Shown: positions 47,474 to 56,035 of the stretch, piece by piece | Layout of the letters: each line of letters begins with the position of its first letter | Position numbering within the stretch: position 1 is the first letter of the stretch | NCBI RefSeq assembly: GCF_030818695.1 | Contig: NZ_JAUTAR010000001.1 | Coordinates: 682,001-746,000 of the forward strand | Origin: Chryseobacterium sp. SORGH_AS_0447 | Lineage (GTDB): Bacteria > Bacteroidota > Bacteroidia > Flavobacteriales > Weeksellaceae | Direction: 5' to 3' | DNA: 64,000 bases | Notes under the pieces: model-generated | The model's input: only the letters and a program-made list of their open reading frames with translations | Told to the model about the DNA's origin: nothing | Database searches by the model: none | Position numbers and translations under genes: made by a program

Positions 47474-50257
47474 TTAGTGAGCACTTGTGCTGGTAAGCTC
47501 CTTGATGGAAGGTACAAAGGTCGTAAGGTCGATACCTTCTACCGCTGCTTTGTATTCATCGATATTTGGAATACGCCCGATGATCGCGGATAATACCACA
47601 ACCGGGGTAGAGGCCAATAAAGATTCTCCTTTTTTACGTTCGGAATCTTCCACAACTCTTCCCTGGAACAGACGGGTAGACGTAGCCATTACCGTATCTC
47701 CTTTTGCTGCTTTCTCCTGGTTCCCCATACAAAGGTTACATCCCGGACGCTCTAGGTACATCATGTTTTTGTACTCAACACGGGCTTCTCCTTTAGGTGC
47801 CTGATCATCAAATTCGAAACCTGAATATTTCTCAAGGAATTCCCAGTCTCCTTCCGCTTTCAGTTCGTCGATGATATTATACGTAGGAGCAGCTACGACA
47901 AGCGGTGCTTTAAATTCGATGGTTCCGTTTTTCTTTTCGATGTTTTTAAGCATCTGGGAAACGATCTTAAGGTCACCTTTGTGAACCATACATGATCCTA
48001 CAAAGCCCAGATCTACTTTTTTCTCCCCTCCGTAGAACGTCAGATCTCTGATGGTATCGTGGGTATATCTTTTGGAAACGTCGTCGTTATTTACATCCGG
48101 ATCGGCAATCATCGGTTCTACGATTGCGTCAAGGTCTACCACCACTTCAGCATAATACTTTGCATTGGCATCCGGAGTAAGAGCCGGTTTTTCTCCTGAT
48201 CTGATCTCTGCAATTCTCTTATCTGCTTTGTCGATCAGTCCCTGAAGAACCTGGTTTTTGTTATCCATTCCTTTATTAATCATGATCTGGATTCTGCCTT
48301 TTGCAATTTCCAGAGATTCGATTAAGGTATCATCTTCAGAAATACAGATCGAAGCTTTAGCCTTCATTTCTGCAGTCCAGTCGGTAAAAGTAAATGCCTG
48401 GTCAGCAGGAAGCGTTCCGATATGAACCTCGATGATTCTTCCCTGGAATACGTTTTCCCCGCCAAACTGCTTCAGCATCTGAGCCTGGGTCGCATGAACC
48501 ACGTCACGGAAATCCATGTGTTCTTTCATGTTTCCTTTGAAGGTTACTTTTACGGACTCAGGGATCGGCATTGACGCCTCACCGGTTGCCAGTGCAAGAG
48601 CTACGGTTCCGGAATCTGCTCCGAAAGCTACCCCTTTGGACATTCTGGTGTGAGAATCCCCTCCGATGATGATCGCCCATTCGTCGATCGTAATATCGTT
48701 TAGAACTTTGTGGATTACGTCGGTCATGGAATGGTACTGGCCTTTCGGGTCACGCGCCGTAATCAATCCGAAATCATTCATGAATTTCATCAGCTTAGGA
48801 ATATTCGCCTGTGCTTTTTTATCCCATACGGAAGCTGTGTGGCATCCTGACTGATAAGCGCCGTCCACTACCGGAGAAATTACGGTAGCCGCCATAGATT
48901 CCAGCTCCTGTGCAGTCATCAGACCAGTAGTATCCTGTGAACCTACGATGTTTACCTGTACTCTAACGTCTGAACCTGCGTGAAGCACTTTACCGGGAGT
49001 TACCCCTACAGCGTTTCTGTTAAAGATTTTTTCAACAGCCGTTAAGCCCTGTCCGTCGTGAGAGATTTCTTTTGACGGTGCAAAAACCTGAGGCGCTTCA
49101 ATTCCTAAAACCTGTGCGGCAAAAGTTTGCAGTTTTTTACCGAAAACGATGGCGTAAGATCCTCCGGCTTTGATGAATTCCATCTTTTGCGGAGTAAACG
49201 ATCTGGAAAGATCGATCAGTTCCTCGTTTCCTTTATAAAGTTTCTTTTCTTTTGTATTGATGGTTAAAACCGTTCCTGTTGCCACTGAATACGCTTCTTC
49301 CAGAACGATTTCGCCGTTTTCGTTGCGAATCGGGTTTCCGTTTTCATCTGTCTTCTTCACCCAGTTTTTAAGGTCGATTCCGATACCTCCGGTTACGTCT
49401 ACAGTTGTCAGGAAGATCGGGGAGATTCCGTTGGTACCTCCTACAATTGGTGCAATGTTTACGAAAGGTACGTAAGGACTTGCCTGCTTACCGGTCCATA
49501 ATGCGACGTTGTTTACCCCGGACATACGGGACGATCCTACCCCCATAGTTCCTTTTTCTGCAATCAGCATAACGCTGGCATCAGGATACTGTGCCTGTAA
49601 AGCTTTAATTTCGTCCTGCGCCTGAGGCGTGATCATGCATTTACCGTGAAGCTCACGGTCTGATCTTGAGTGCGCCTGGTTTCCCGGCGATAAAAGATCT
49701 GTCGAAATATCACCTTCCCCAGCAATATAGGTTACGACTTTAATTTCCTCAGCCACTTCCGGAAGTTTGGTGAAAAATTCCGCCTTTGCATAGCTTTCAA
49801 GGATTTCTTTTGCGATTTCGTTACCGCTATGGTATGCTTCCTTCAGTCGGTTGGTATCCGCTTCATAAAGGAAAACCTGTGTTTTAAGAACTTCAGCAGC
49901 CTGTCGGGCAATCGCTGCATCATGACCAAGAGCAAGATCCAGCAATACTTCGATCGATTTCCCGCCTTTCATGTGGGATAACAGTTCGAAGGCATAAGCC
50001 GGAGAGATTTCTTCAACTAAAGACTCACCGAGAATAATTTCTTTTAAAAATTCAGCTTTTACAGCGGCTGCACTGGTGGTCCCAGGCAAAGTGTTGTAAA
50101 TAAAAAACTTAAGAGAGTCAGCCCTGTATTCGTTGGCTGTATCTTTTATCTGTGCGATGATCTCGCTTAATAATTCGGCACTGTCAATAGGTTTTGGGTG
50201 AAGTCCCTGATTTTTTCTTTCTTCAATTTCTTGGATGTAATCCTGATAAATGTTCAT
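47474..50257 (-). CDS. acnB: Bifunctional aconitate hydratase 2 / 2-methylisocitrate dehydratase
   Basis: A second aconitase, AcnB type, 927 residues. The order of domains is circularly permuted relative to AcnA: an N-terminal HEAT-like domain (residues 1 to about 160, LLSHMKGGKSIEVLLDLALG), the swivel domain, then the three catalytic domains. Cluster cysteines lie in GFVGSCMVHKGDL and RPGCNLCMGNQEKA near the C-terminus. AcnB can also dehydrate 2-methylisocitrate in the methylcitrate cycle, but no prp genes are near. Its gene has its own -7 element and terminator. Confidence 0.95.
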   Translation of the reverse strand: MNIYQDYIQEIEERKNQGLHPKPIDSAELLSEIIAQIKDTANEYRADSLKFFIYNTLPGTTSAAAVKAEFLKEIILGESLVEEISPAYAFELLSHMKGGKSIEVLLDLALGHDAAIARQAAEVLKTQVFLYEADTNRLKEAYHSGNEIAKEILESYAKAEFFTKLPEVAEEIKVVTYIAGEGDISTDLLSPGNQAHSRSDRELHGKCMITPQAQDEIKALQAQYPDASVMLIAEKGTMGVGSSRMSGVNNVALWTGKQASPYVPFVNIAPIVGGTNGISPIFLTTVDVTGGIGIDLKNWVKKTDENGNPIRNENGEIVLEEAYSVATGTVLTINTKEKKLYKGNEELIDLSRSFTPQKMEFIKAGGSYAIVFGKKLQTFAAQVLGIEAPQVFAPSKEISHDGQGLTAVEKIFNRNAVGVTPGKVLHAGSDVRVQVNIVGSQDTTGLMTAQELESMAATVISPVVDGAYQSGCHTASVWDKKAQANIPKLMKFMNDFGLITARDPKGQYHSMTDVIHKVLNDITIDEWAIIIGGDSHTRMSKGVAFGADSGTVALALATGEASMPIPESVKVTFKGNMKEHMDFRDVVHATQAQMLKQFGGENVFQGRIIEVHIGTLPADQAFTFTDWTAEMKAKASICISEDDTLIESLEIAKGRIQIMINKGMDNKNQVLQGLIDKADKRIAEIRSGEKPALTPDANAKYYAEVVVDLDAIVEPMIADPDVNNDDVSKRYTHDTIRDLTFYGGEKKVDLGFVGSCMVHKGDLKIVSQMLKNIEKKNGTIEFKAPLVVAAPTYNIIDELKAEGDWEFLEKYSGFEFDDQAPKGEARVEYKNMMYLERPGCNLCMGNQEKAAKGDTVMATSTRLFQGRVVEDSERKKGESLLASTPVVVLSAIIGRIPNIDEYKAAVEGIDLTTFVPSIKELTSTSAH

Positions 50258-50472
50258 AATAATAGAAGTCTTTTCAATCTTTAAGAGAATATACCCGTGG
50301 CTTCTTTTGTCCGTAAAAGTCAGGATAAGAATCGGCTATACTCCGTAATTATTTCAGAAGGTACTAAATAACAAGGTGTTTCCGGATCCTGACGTAAGAG
50401 AATTTTGCACATGATTATGTCAAAAATCTGTTTCAAAGATGATTTTATTATTTAAACCCCTGAAAATGTTTC

Positions 50473-50480
50473 CAAATTTA
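50473..50480 (-). promoter_or_regulatory. -7 element of acnB
   Basis: TAAATTTG on the minus strand, within the 326-bp gap between acnB and the WG-repeat gene. It would give a leader of about 210 nt, long for this genome, with no recognised RNA element in it. Confidence 0.4.
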
Positions 50481-50548
50481 CGGAATTTTCGTATTTTCTA
50501 TAACTTAAATTATTTAGATTCTTTATAAATATGTATTTTATATTTTCT

Positions 50549-50556
50549 ATTTTTGC
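50549..50556 (+). promoter_or_regulatory. -7 element of the WG-repeat gene
   Basis: TATTTTTG fits TAnnTTTG and lies about 28 bp before the ATG at 50584. Confidence 0.45.
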
Positions 50557-50583
50557 CTGAATTTTGCAGAACCAGTGATGATT

Positions 50584-51354
50584 ATGAAAAATGTAGCTTC
50601 GATTTTATGCCTTTTTATTTCGCTTTCCGTTTTTTCCCAGACTAAAGTCATAAAGAAAATCCCGATAAAAGATGTGGCCAAAACGCCGGTTACAAATCCC
50701 GGGCAAAAAACAAAAGGAGCACCGGACCTGCCGGTTCTTTATTCCGAACTCCCGGTGTTGATTCCCAAGAAAAAGAACGGAAACTTCGGATACGTTAATC
50801 AGAAAGGGAAATTCATTATTCAGCCTGAGTATCATATTGCCGTATTCTTCTATGAGGACTGCAACCTTTTAAATTCACCCAACGAAAAGTTGAGAAAATT
50901 CGGGACCGCCGAATATGCTACCGTCGAGAAAAATGAAATCTCTTACCGGGTCGACCGGAAAGGAAAAAGGGTGTACCAGTACAAACAGGCAGACCTTGGA
51001 AAATGTATTCATAAAGATTATATACAGCAGCTTTTTCAGGTGTACACCATGAACGGCTTTTTCGGACTCATTGAAAAATCCACCTTTAAAGATCCGCAGG
51101 ACTACAAGCAGTTCAAAATTTATCCGCAATACGATTATCTATTCATTCTGGAAGGAGACGACGTGGGCAACCCGATGATTGTTGCCTCTAAAAACAACAC
51201 GTTCGGAGTTATTGATGTAAACGGAAACGTAATTATCCCGTTTGAATATGCTGATATCAAAAGAAATTTCAGCTGGAAGCTCGGCCGGATGTTTGAGGTT
51301 TCCAAAGACGGGAAAAACTATTTCTATGTCGATCAGCGAAACAAAACATACTGA
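50584..51354 (+). CDS. Exported WG-repeat protein
   Basis: Signal peptide MKNVASILCLFISLSVFSQ from ATG 50584 (GTG 50575 and ATG 50578 are in frame upstream). The mature ~235 residues contain at least three WG/KWG-like beta-propeller repeats: NGNFGYVNQKGKFIIQPEY, NGFFGLIEKSTF and NTFGVIDVNGNVIIPFEYAD. Such repeats occur in periplasmic and surface proteins of unclear role. No nearby gene suggests a partner. Frame and length (257 residues) look complete. Confidence 0.78.
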   Translation: MKNVASILCLFISLSVFSQTKVIKKIPIKDVAKTPVTNPGQKTKGAPDLPVLYSELPVLIPKKKNGNFGYVNQKGKFIIQPEYHIAVFFYEDCNLLNSPNEKLRKFGTAEYATVEKNEISYRVDRKGKRVYQYKQADLGKCIHKDYIQQLFQVYTMNGFFGLIEKSTFKDPQDYKQFKIYPQYDYLFILEGDDVGNPMIVASKNNTFGVIDVNGNVIIPFEYADIKRNFSWKLGRMFEVSKDGKNYFYVDQRNKTY

Positions 51355-51360
51355 TGATGA

Positions 51361-51420
51361 TTTTCATCTGATTTCATTGGATTCCATCGGATTCCATCGG
51401 ATTACATCGGACTTCATCCG
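51361..51420. repeat. 10-bp tandem repeat
   Basis: About five to six copies of a 10-bp unit near ATTCCATCGG (51381 and 51391 are exact), the outer copies degenerate (ATTTCATTGG, ATTACATCGG, ACTTCATCCG). It begins 6 bp after the WG-repeat gene. Confidence 0.75.
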
Positions 51421-51531
51421 ATGCTGTTTTAAGCCGCCCCTTTGGGGCTGGCCGGTTTTTACAAATTTTTTTGTAAAGAAAGATTTCCATTTAATAAAAT
51501 TTTGTTCGTCATTTATCTGCGTCGTAAATTT

Positions 51532-51594
51532 AAACCATAAACCATAAACCATAAACCATAAACCATAAACCATAAACCGTAAACCATAAACCAT
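51532..51594. repeat. 7-bp tandem repeat, nine copies
   Basis: Nine head-to-tail copies of AAACCAT; the seventh (51574-51580) reads AAACCGT. It lies just upstream of the promoter of the second TPP riboswitch. A minus-strand ORF across it (repeated MVYGLW) is an artefact of the repeat. Confidence 0.9.
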
Positions 51595-51607
51595 AAATCC
51601 CCTCTTC

Positions 51608-51636
51608 TTTGTTTTCGTAAATTTTTTGTAATTTCG
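51608..51636 (+). promoter_or_regulatory. Promoter of the TPP-regulated receptor gene
   Basis: TTTG (51608-51611), 17-bp spacer, TAATTTCG (51629-51636). Like the thi operon promoter, its -7 element ends in TTCG. The predicted start is at the 5' edge of the riboswitch. Confidence 0.65.
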
Positions 51637-51641
51637 CAGCT

Positions 51642-51720
51642 GAAATAAAGGGGTGCCGTCAAAAGCTGAGATTATACCCAATGAACCTGGAACGGATAAT
51701 GCCGTTTAGGGAAACATTTA
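51642..51720 (+). promoter_or_regulatory. TPP riboswitch (THI element) of the TonB receptor
   Basis: GGGGTGCC at about 51650, GCTGAG (51665), ACCC (51677), GAACCTG (51683), GGATAATGCCG (51694) and TAGGGA (51707) follow in the canonical order. AAAT/ATTT pair at the edges as P1. The 112 nt up to the receptor ATG are AT-rich with an imperfect inverted repeat (GATGAT.. / ATCATC) that may form the expression platform. The riboswitch indicates that the receptor takes up thiamine or a precursor. Confidence 0.94.
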
Positions 51721-51832
51721 AATAATTGATAGATGATAATTGATAAATAATTTTATCACATCAATCATCTTTTATCATTCATCATTTATAATAATCTGCC
51801 CCTTTTATTCATTAAATGTTAAAATTTATAGA

Positions 51833-53937
51833 ATGAAAGGATTATTTTTTTTAGGGCTTACCGTGGGCACATTTGCCTTCGTTCAGGCGCAGAACACCGA
51901 TTCCATCAAGATAAAGGAAATTGAAGCCGTTAATTTTACCAAAAGACTTCCCGTTGCCAAAGAAATCATTAATGTTCAGAAAGATCTGGACAGCAGAAAC
52001 CTGGGACAGGACCTTCCAATCTTACTGAAGAACCAGACTGCCGTAATCGCCACTTCCGATGCCGGAAACGGGGTAGGCTATACCGGGTTCAGGATCCGGG
52101 GCGTATCGGGAAGTGCGATCAATGTCATGATGAATGGCGTTCCGTACAACGACTCCGAAAGCCAGGGTACTTTTTTCGTGAATGTGCCGGACCTTACCAG
52201 CTCCGCTTCACAAATCCTGATCCAGAGAGGGGTGGGAACCTCCAACAACGGAGCGGCGGCATTCGGGGCCAGCATCAACGTGCTTTCCAGAGATCCGGAA
52301 GAAAAATTTTATGTAAAGACCGACGACAGCTACGGTTCGTTCAACACCTATAAATATGCTGCGGAGGTCGGTTCCGGGAAATTCTGGGGCAACCGCCTTT
52401 CCGTGATGGGAAGATATACCCATATCAACTCCGATGGGTACATCGACCGGGCTTTTTCAAAATTAAATTCCTACAACTTTACCGCTTTGTTTGAAGAGGG
52501 AAAAACGAGAATCCGCCTGATGGCCTTCGGAGGAAAAGAAAAAACCTACCAGGCATGGAATGGGATTGACCGCAAAACCTGGGAGACTGATCCGAAATTC
52601 AATTATTCAGGAGCAATCTACGATGCCGACGGCAATATTTCAAGCTTTTACAATAACGAAACGGATAATTACAGGCAGAACCATTACCAGTTGCTTTGGG
52701 AACAGAAATTCAACGAAAAATGGAACCTGGAAACCACACTGCATTATACCAAAGGAAAAGGGTACTACGAAAATTACAAACAAGGTGATCCTTTTGCAAG
52801 ATACAATCTCCCGGATATGAACGGTAATAATTCTTCTGACTTCATCCGGAAAAAATGGCTGAATAATGATTTTTACGGAATCGTTTCAACTTTATACGGA
52901 AAATTGGGAATGGTGGATGTCAACTTCGGAGCCGTGGCCAACCAGTATTACGGAAGGCATTTCGGGAACGTAACCGGCGTTTTTCTGTTCCCCAGATCAA
53001 CGAGTACGAATATTACCGCAACCGATCAGTCAAAAATGAAGTTGCAGGATTTGCAAAGGCCTTGCTAAAGCTCAATGATTTTGAGGTCTTTGGCGATCTT
53101 CAGCTCAGAAATGTTGACTACGATACCAAAATTATTACTGCCGGCGATGGCGAAGGAGCCGATCTGAACAAGAACTGGCTGTTTTTCAATCCGAAAGCCG
53201 GGATTAATTACCGTATTGGAAACGGAAAGGTATTCCTTTCGTATGCCCACGCCCACCGTGAACCGAACAGGGATGATTTATTGGCCAATAATGAGGTAAA
53301 AGCAGAAAAGCTTCACGATTTTGAAGCCGGAATCGAAAAACAAGTAGGTATTGTTTCATTTACTGCGAATTTATATTATATGTACTACGTCAATCAGTTG
53401 GTTTTAAATGGCGAACTGAATAATGTGGGTGCCTTCATCAGAACCAATTCTGGGAAAAGCTACCGCAGCGGGATCGAGCTGGGCGCGTTGGCAAAACTTT
53501 CAAAACAGTGGGAAGTTAACGGGAATGTAAGTTTCAGCAACAACAGGAACCTGGATTTTAAAGTGGAAAATGTCGACGGGATCCATGATCTTGGAAACAC
53601 TCAGATTTCTTTCTCTCCGGACATTATTGCGAACCTGGCTCTGAAATTCAATCCTAATAAAAATTTCCAGTTTGCCCTGATGAATCAGTATGTAGGAAAA
53701 CAATATCTGGATAATACGGAAGATAAGAGTCTTCAGCTGAAGGATTATTTCTTAACCGATTTCAACGCGCAGTACCAGTTTAAAATCAAGAACAACGACA
53801 TTGCACTAAAGCTTCTGGTAAACAATATTTTCAATAAAAAATACGTCAACAACGGTGCGGTATGGGATGGCGATCCGTATTATTTTTCGCAGGCCGGTGC
53901 CAATTTTATGTTCGGGATCAGCTGGAAAATCCAGTAA
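51833..53937 (+). pseudogene. TonB-dependent receptor under a TPP riboswitch, broken by a -1 frameshift
   Basis: A predicted outer-membrane transporter for thiamine or its precursors. ATG 51833 gives the signal peptide MKGLFFLGLTVGTFAFVQAQ; the earlier in-frame ATG at 51740 is in the leader. The plug follows (LGQDLPILLKNQTAVIATSDAGNG, GVPYNDSESQGTFFVNVPDL) and the first barrel half ends at about 52995, where the frame changes. The other frame continues QINEYEYYRNRSVKNEVAGF and LKLNDFEVFGDLQLRNV to the normal TonB-receptor end YYFSQAGANFMFGISWKIQ. A missing C in the run at 52989-52993 (TTCCCCAG) explains it. Length 2105 nt is 3n+2. Both halves are otherwise intact. Confidence 0.9.
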
Positions 53938-53990
53938 TCAATCAGACTATATGAATTCAATTATAGTACAGTAAAAAGTTAGATTTTTCA

Positions 53991-54014
53991 AGGCTGCTCC
54001 GGCAGTCTTTTTTT
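53991..54014 (+). terminator. Terminator of the TonB receptor gene
   Basis: Stem AGGCTGC / GCAGTCT with one wobble pair and a short loop, followed by a T run, 54 bp after the stop codon. Confidence 0.65.
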
Positions 54015-54020
54015 ATTTTT

Positions 54021-54117
54021 CAGGAGCTTGATCGCGCTATCCACTGTATCTTTTTTGTTGCCTCTGCTTTTTCCGGCCGCAACAAAAAAGGATGCCGTTC
54101 CTATCGCGGCTAGGGCA
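54021..54117 (+). ncRNA. Structured intergenic element, candidate for the flavo-1-type motif
   Basis: The region around 54035-54110 folds into a long hairpin: CTTTTTTGTTGC (54050) pairs perfectly with GCAACAAAAAAG (54079). It is flanked by CGCGCTATCCACTGTATC on the left and GGATGCCGTTCCTATCGCGG on the right, then GGCTAGGG. I recall closely similar flanks around variable hairpins in many flavobacterial intergenic regions. It could be a flavo-1-like conserved RNA or a dispersed repeat; I cannot compare it with the family model. Confidence 0.45.
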
Positions 54118-54174
54118 GTCGTGATCGTTATTGCCGTTTGATATTCAAAACATCGGCCTTATTGTTAACATGAA

Positions 54175-54191
54175 AACTTCCATCATCCAGC
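54175..54191 (-). repeat. Dispersed repeat, partial copy 5
   Basis: AACTTCCATCATCCAGC matches the first 17 positions of the 28765 copy (AACTTCCAGCATCCAGC) with one mismatch. Confidence 0.5.
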
Positions 54192-54274
54192 CCATTAATA
54201 TAGAGTTACTTCAGGTTCCCATTAAACTTGCGATCCTGAACCGCGCTCATGTATCAAAAGTCCCGAAAAAGTCA

Positions 54275-54282
54275 TAAATTTG
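54275..54282 (+). promoter_or_regulatory. -7 promoter element abutting the 54290 start
   Basis: TAAATTTG fits TAnnTTTG and ends 7 nt before ATG 54290, predicting a leaderless or nearly leaderless transcript. Confidence 0.5.
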
Positions 54283-54289
54283 CTGCCAA

Positions 54290-55075
54290 ATGAATATTTC
54301 AGCTTACATTTTAGAATATTTGAAACAATTCGGTACCGTTACGGTGCCTGGTTTCGGCGTTTTTTCCCTGGAAAATTCCAAGGCGATCATCAATTCGGAA
54401 AATGGGAGCATTCTACCTCCTGCCAGTACCATTGTCTATACCCCGAATTACGAGGCGCAGTCTGATGACCTGGCTGCTTTTATTGCCGGGCAGAAACAGA
54501 TGACGCTGGAGGCTTCAAAAACGGACCTCCAGATCCAGACCGATTTCTGGAAAAAGAAACTCCAGGCAGAGCAGACACTGGAAGTTCAGGGTCTTGGCAC
54601 CATCTATATTGAAGACGGAGTTACCCATTTCAAAGGAAACCGGCTGCAGTCGGACCATCCCGATTTTTACGGGTTGGAGGAAATCCGATTTTCCGATATG
54701 CATACCGGCAGTCCGAAATCTGTACCTCCTTCAACTACTGAAAAAGATTATCAGTTCAACAGGTCGATTCTCTGGGCTTTCCTGATTATCATTCCGGTGC
54801 TTGGGATTATTTATGTGGCTTATACCCAGCAGGAGCTTCTGTTTGGAAAAAAGTCATTTAATGATACTCCTATTTCCGTTCAGACCAAAACCCATAGGAT
54901 TCAGAAAGATACGGTTAAAGTGCAGCAGCATGCAGCTCCGGTGGCGGATTCTTTAAAGAAAGATTCTGTCATCCAGAAAACGGTTCAGCCTGTAACCCAG
55001 AAAACCGTTCCGGTTCAGCCGGCAGTTAAAAGCGGGGCAAAAAATCAGGCAATTCCAAACAACACTAAGAAATAA
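54290..55075 (+). CDS. HU-CCDC81-type domain protein with one membrane helix
   Basis: A 261-residue protein with two HU-like N-terminal domains of the bacterial CCDC81 type (residues about 1-55, MNISAYILEYLKQFGTVTVPGFGVFSLENS, and about 65-125, EVQGLGTIYIEDGVTHFKGN), then a membrane helix at about 163-183 (ILWAFLIIIPVLGIIYVAY), and a periplasmic tail rich in Val, Gln, Lys and Pro. Family members often end in a peptidoglycan-binding SPOR domain; here the tail stops without one. The role is unknown; a link between membrane or wall and the nucleoid has been suggested only by domain architecture. Overlaps the thioesterase start by one base. Confidence 0.75.
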   Translation: MNISAYILEYLKQFGTVTVPGFGVFSLENSKAIINSENGSILPPASTIVYTPNYEAQSDDLAAFIAGQKQMTLEASKTDLQIQTDFWKKKLQAEQTLEVQGLGTIYIEDGVTHFKGNRLQSDHPDFYGLEEIRFSDMHTGSPKSVPPSTTEKDYQFNRSILWAFLIIIPVLGIIYVAYTQQELLFGKKSFNDTPISVQTKTHRIQKDTVKVQQHAAPVADSLKKDSVIQKTVQPVTQKTVPVQPAVKSGAKNQAIPNNTKK

Positions 55076-55599
55076 TGGCAAAAATAAAAAAAGCATCAGA
55101 TTCCCTGACGGTCATGACGAATATCGTCCTTCCCAACGATACCAACCAGCTGCGAAACCTTTTTGGAGGCGAATTGCTGGCAAGAATGGACCGCTGTGCT
55201 TCGATTTCCGCAACCAGACACTGCGAGCGGAGAGTGGTAACGGCATCCGTAAACCATGTATCCTTCGATCATCCGATTCCGGAAGGTGGAATCGTGGTCA
55301 TGGAATCCAAAGTTTCAAGGGCATTTTCTACGTCCATGGAAATCTATGTGGATGTATGGCTGGATGACCCGATCAACCGTAAGAAAATCCAGACCAACAA
55401 AGGGATTTATACTTTCGTCGCCGTAGATGAATTCAACCGTCCGATTCCAATCCCGGATATGGAACCGGAAACCGAGTTGGAAAAAGAAAGATATGCTGCC
55501 GCTTTACGGAGAAAAGAACTTTCCCTGATTCTTTCGGGAAGAATGAAGCCGGCAGAATCCATCGAGCTTAAAAAACTTTTCCAGGAACCTACGGAATAA
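55075..55599 (+). CDS. Acyl-CoA thioesterase (YciA-like hotdog fold)
   Basis: Hydrolyses acyl-CoAs to free acid and CoA in the cytoplasm. The 174 residues hold one hotdog domain with the YciA/BACH motifs TNIVLPNDTNQLRNLFGGELL, where the Asn/Asp pair and GG are catalytic, and VVTASVNHVSFDHPIPEGGI. The C-terminal ~40 residues are a helical extension (LEKERYAAALRRKELSLIL) seen in the longer subgroup. The start overlaps the preceding stop codon (TAATG). It converges with the next gene, overlapping it by 11 bases. Confidence 0.9.
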   Translation: MAKIKKASDSLTVMTNIVLPNDTNQLRNLFGGELLARMDRCASISATRHCERRVVTASVNHVSFDHPIPEGGIVVMESKVSRAFSTSMEIYVDVWLDDPINRKKIQTNKGIYTFVAVDEFNRPIPIPDMEPETELEKERYAAALRRKELSLILSGRMKPAESIELKKLFQEPTE

Positions 55600-55948
55600 T
55601 TTCCTTTAAGGATAATCCACAGAAAATTAATGTTACCATTACAGATAAAGCCGACAGAAATATTTGTCGGTTTTTTATTGCCTTTTCCATCGAGGTTTCA
55701 AGGTAATTCTCATTTTTACGAAACATTTTCTGAGGAAAGAAGATGATCAGTCCAATAAAAACCAGGATCGCTGCATTAACAGCGACGCTCAGCCATAAAT
55801 AAATTTTGTTCCCGAATCCATCGGCGCCCTCCGCAGAATAATGGATCGGAATCGTTTCCTGAACAGAAGGATATTTTACAGCTAATAAAATACAGTAGAT
55901 CAGGAGCAGCAATACGGAGATTCCGAAAATTATTTTGTATGACTTCAT
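55589..55948 (-). CDS. DUF1648-type membrane protein
   Basis: ATG 55948 (MKSYKIIFGISVLLLLIYCI) is preferred to an upstream start at 55981. The 119 residues show three helices and the DUF1648 motif PIHYSAEGADGFGNKIYLWLSVAVN after the first one, as in SdpI-like immunity and multi-helix proteins, which are usually longer. The role is unknown. The 3' end overlaps the thioesterase gene tail to tail by 11 bases. Confidence 0.72.
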   Translation of the reverse strand: MKSYKIIFGISVLLLLIYCILLAVKYPSVQETIPIHYSAEGADGFGNKIYLWLSVAVNAAILVFIGLIIFFPQKMFRKNENYLETSMEKAIKNRQIFLSALSVMVTLIFCGLSLKEIIP

Positions 55949-56006
55949 AGAATGTAAAATTGGAAAAATTCTATCGCGCAAAATCAGTTTCTATTTCTTT
56001 GTAACT

Positions 56007-56014
56007 TACCTTTG
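56007..56014 (+). promoter_or_regulatory. -7 element of the dehydrogenase gene
   Basis: TACCTTTG fits TAnnTTTG and lies about 21 bp before ATG 56036. Confidence 0.5.
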
Positions 56015-56035
56015 CATTAACAAATATAAAGAATT

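Noticed and set aside
51532..51594. CRISPR-like array
   Set aside because: The units are 7 bp with no spacers, so it is a simple tandem repeat.
51364..51681. Minus-strand ORF with repeated MVYGLW units
   Set aside because: It is a translation of the 7-bp tandem repeat and overlaps the riboswitch promoter.
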